Source: an uncultured Ellagibacter sp.
GTDB lineage: Bacteria > Actinomycetota > Coriobacteriia > Coriobacteriales > Eggerthellaceae
Assembly: GCF_934636505.1 (NCBI RefSeq)
Contig: NZ_CAKUAL010000054.1
Coordinates: 1 to 14,784, forward strand
Direction of reading: 5' to 3'
DNA length: 14,784 bases
The notes under the pieces are model-generated. The model saw nothing but the letters and a program-made list of their open reading frames with translations. It was not told the DNA's origin and did no database searches. Position numbers and translations under genes: made by a program. Within the stretch, counting starts at the first letter, position 1; each line of letters starts with the position of its first letter. This document shows, piece after piece, positions 14,372 through 14,784 of this stretch.

Positions 14372-14695
14372 CTAAATGAGCGTGAGCAAGGCATAGGATA
14401 CCACACCTGCCACCGCACAGCCAAGAAGTGATTTCGTCCTCCACGCCACCACCACGACTACGGCGCTCGCTACCAGGGGCATAGCCGCAGGCCATATACC
14501 AGAAGCGAACATTCCGGGCGAGAGCAGGTCGTTCGCGACGAGCGCGGCAAACGCCGCCGAGGGGATGAAGCCAAGCGCGCGCTCGACGGCGTCGGGCAAG
14601 GAGCGCCCCTTCAGAAGAAAGAGCGGCAGCACGCGGCAGGCGAGCATCGTCACCATGCACGACCCCAAGACGATGAAGTACTCCCCCCACGTCAT
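14372..14695 (-). CDS. azlD: AzlD family branched-chain amino acid transport subunit
   Basis: Small hydrophobic partner of AzlC; together they export branched-chain amino acids (or analogues) across the inner membrane. Length is 107 residues, normal for AzlD, with about four membrane segments: residues 6-28, 42-58 (FIPSAAFAALVANDLL), 64-85 and 88-106. The motif ACRVLPLFLLKGRSLPDAVERALGFIPSAAFAAL is the family core (normally RxxPfl...p..v...L...p.a.laal). ATG 14695 overlaps the preceding stop by 4 bases (ATGA), which supports the start and a coupled azlC-azlD pair. No strong terminator follows; the rplS promoter is 110 bases downstream. Confidence 0.88.
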   Translation of the reverse strand: MTWGEYFIVLGSCMVTMLACRVLPLFLLKGRSLPDAVERALGFIPSAAFAALVANDLLSPGMFASGIWPAAMPLVASAVVVVVAWRTKSLLGCAVAGVVSYALLTLI

Positions 14696-14784
14696 TCGCG
14701 CTCACCCCCCTTCTGGCCAGCGCCTTCCCCACCGGCGCACGCCCCCTCGATGCGAGCCTCGAGCGCCGCACTCTCGCGAGTGCG
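14692..14784 (-). CDS. azlC: AzlC family protein, C-terminal end (partial)
   Basis: The last 30 codons of a gene enter from the right edge and end at a TGA (14692-14694) that overlaps the azlD ATG as ATGA. The readable tail is hydrophilic (SAALEARIEGACAGGEGAG, ending in GGERE), plausible for the cytoplasmic C-terminus of AzlC but with no family motif of its own. The call rests on position, since azlC almost always precedes azlD with such an overlap. The other two frames do not give a coupled stop. Confidence 0.6.
   Translation of the reverse strand, partial: RTRESAALEARIEGACAGGEGAGQKGGERE

Noticed and set aside
14372..14400. Terminator at the end of azlD
   Set aside because: The possible stem is interrupted by a mismatch and there is no T-tract on the minus strand.
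14319..14771. Alternative minus-strand frame across azlD and the right edge
   Set aside because: It overlaps azlD in another frame, is Arg-rich without hydrophobic segments, and azlD matches its family.

Overview
The window is dense, GC-rich bacterial chromosome with nearly all genes on the minus strand. It looks like a member of the Coriobacteriia, probably Eggerthellaceae. That is inferred from GC3-rich codon use, protein style (Tat lipoprotein binding protein, short linkers, leaderless-type promoter) and gene order. No 16S rRNA gene is present, so the assignment is provisional. No CRISPR array, insertion sequence, prophage or tRNA/rRNA gene was seen.

Region 1 (1-2520, minus) holds the start of a family-5 ABC uptake operon: a Tat-exported lipoprotein binding protein followed by a DppB/NikB-type permease that runs off the left edge. 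Two dyads of the same design (GTGTTAC, 13 bases, GTAAC) flank the probable promoter. They resemble NikR half-sites, which makes nickel the favoured substrate.

Region 2 (2521-6860) contains a short coding-like remnant on the plus strand, then uvrA and a DMT-family exporter (minus). The exporter start overlaps the uvrA stop by 11 bases. uvrA has a good sigma70-type promoter. Between uvrA and the next gene lies a perfect 25-bp tandem duplication.

Region 3 (6862-7206, plus) is the only convincing plus-strand gene, a YgbA-type cysteine-rich protein of the nitric-oxide-stress family. Its promoter places transcription start at the ATG, so the mRNA is probably leaderless. Its stop lies 4 bases from that of xerC.

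Region 4 (7211-14371, minus) is a DNA-processing and housekeeping block, in transcription order rplS, rnhB, yraN, comM, dprA, trmFO, xerC. The middle genes are tightly coupled (TAATG and ATGA junctions). Terminator-like hairpins separate rplS from rnhB, rnhB from yraN, and dprA from trmFO. The arrangement resembles the rnhB/dprA/trmFO/xerC neighbourhood of Firmicutes and joins RNA/DNA hybrid removal, DNA uptake processing (ComM, DprA), T-loop tRNA methylation and dimer resolution. A 13-bp perfect inverted repeat hides the yraN ribosome binding site and start codon.

Region 5 (14372-14784, minus) holds azlD and the last 30 codons of azlC, a two-subunit branched-chain amino acid exporter, joined by an ATGA overlap.

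I see no wholly new multi-gene system. The most informative unexplained signals are regulatory: the NikR-like operator pair, the yraN leader hairpin, the leaderless ygbA promoter, and the AACCTGGC repeat cluster.
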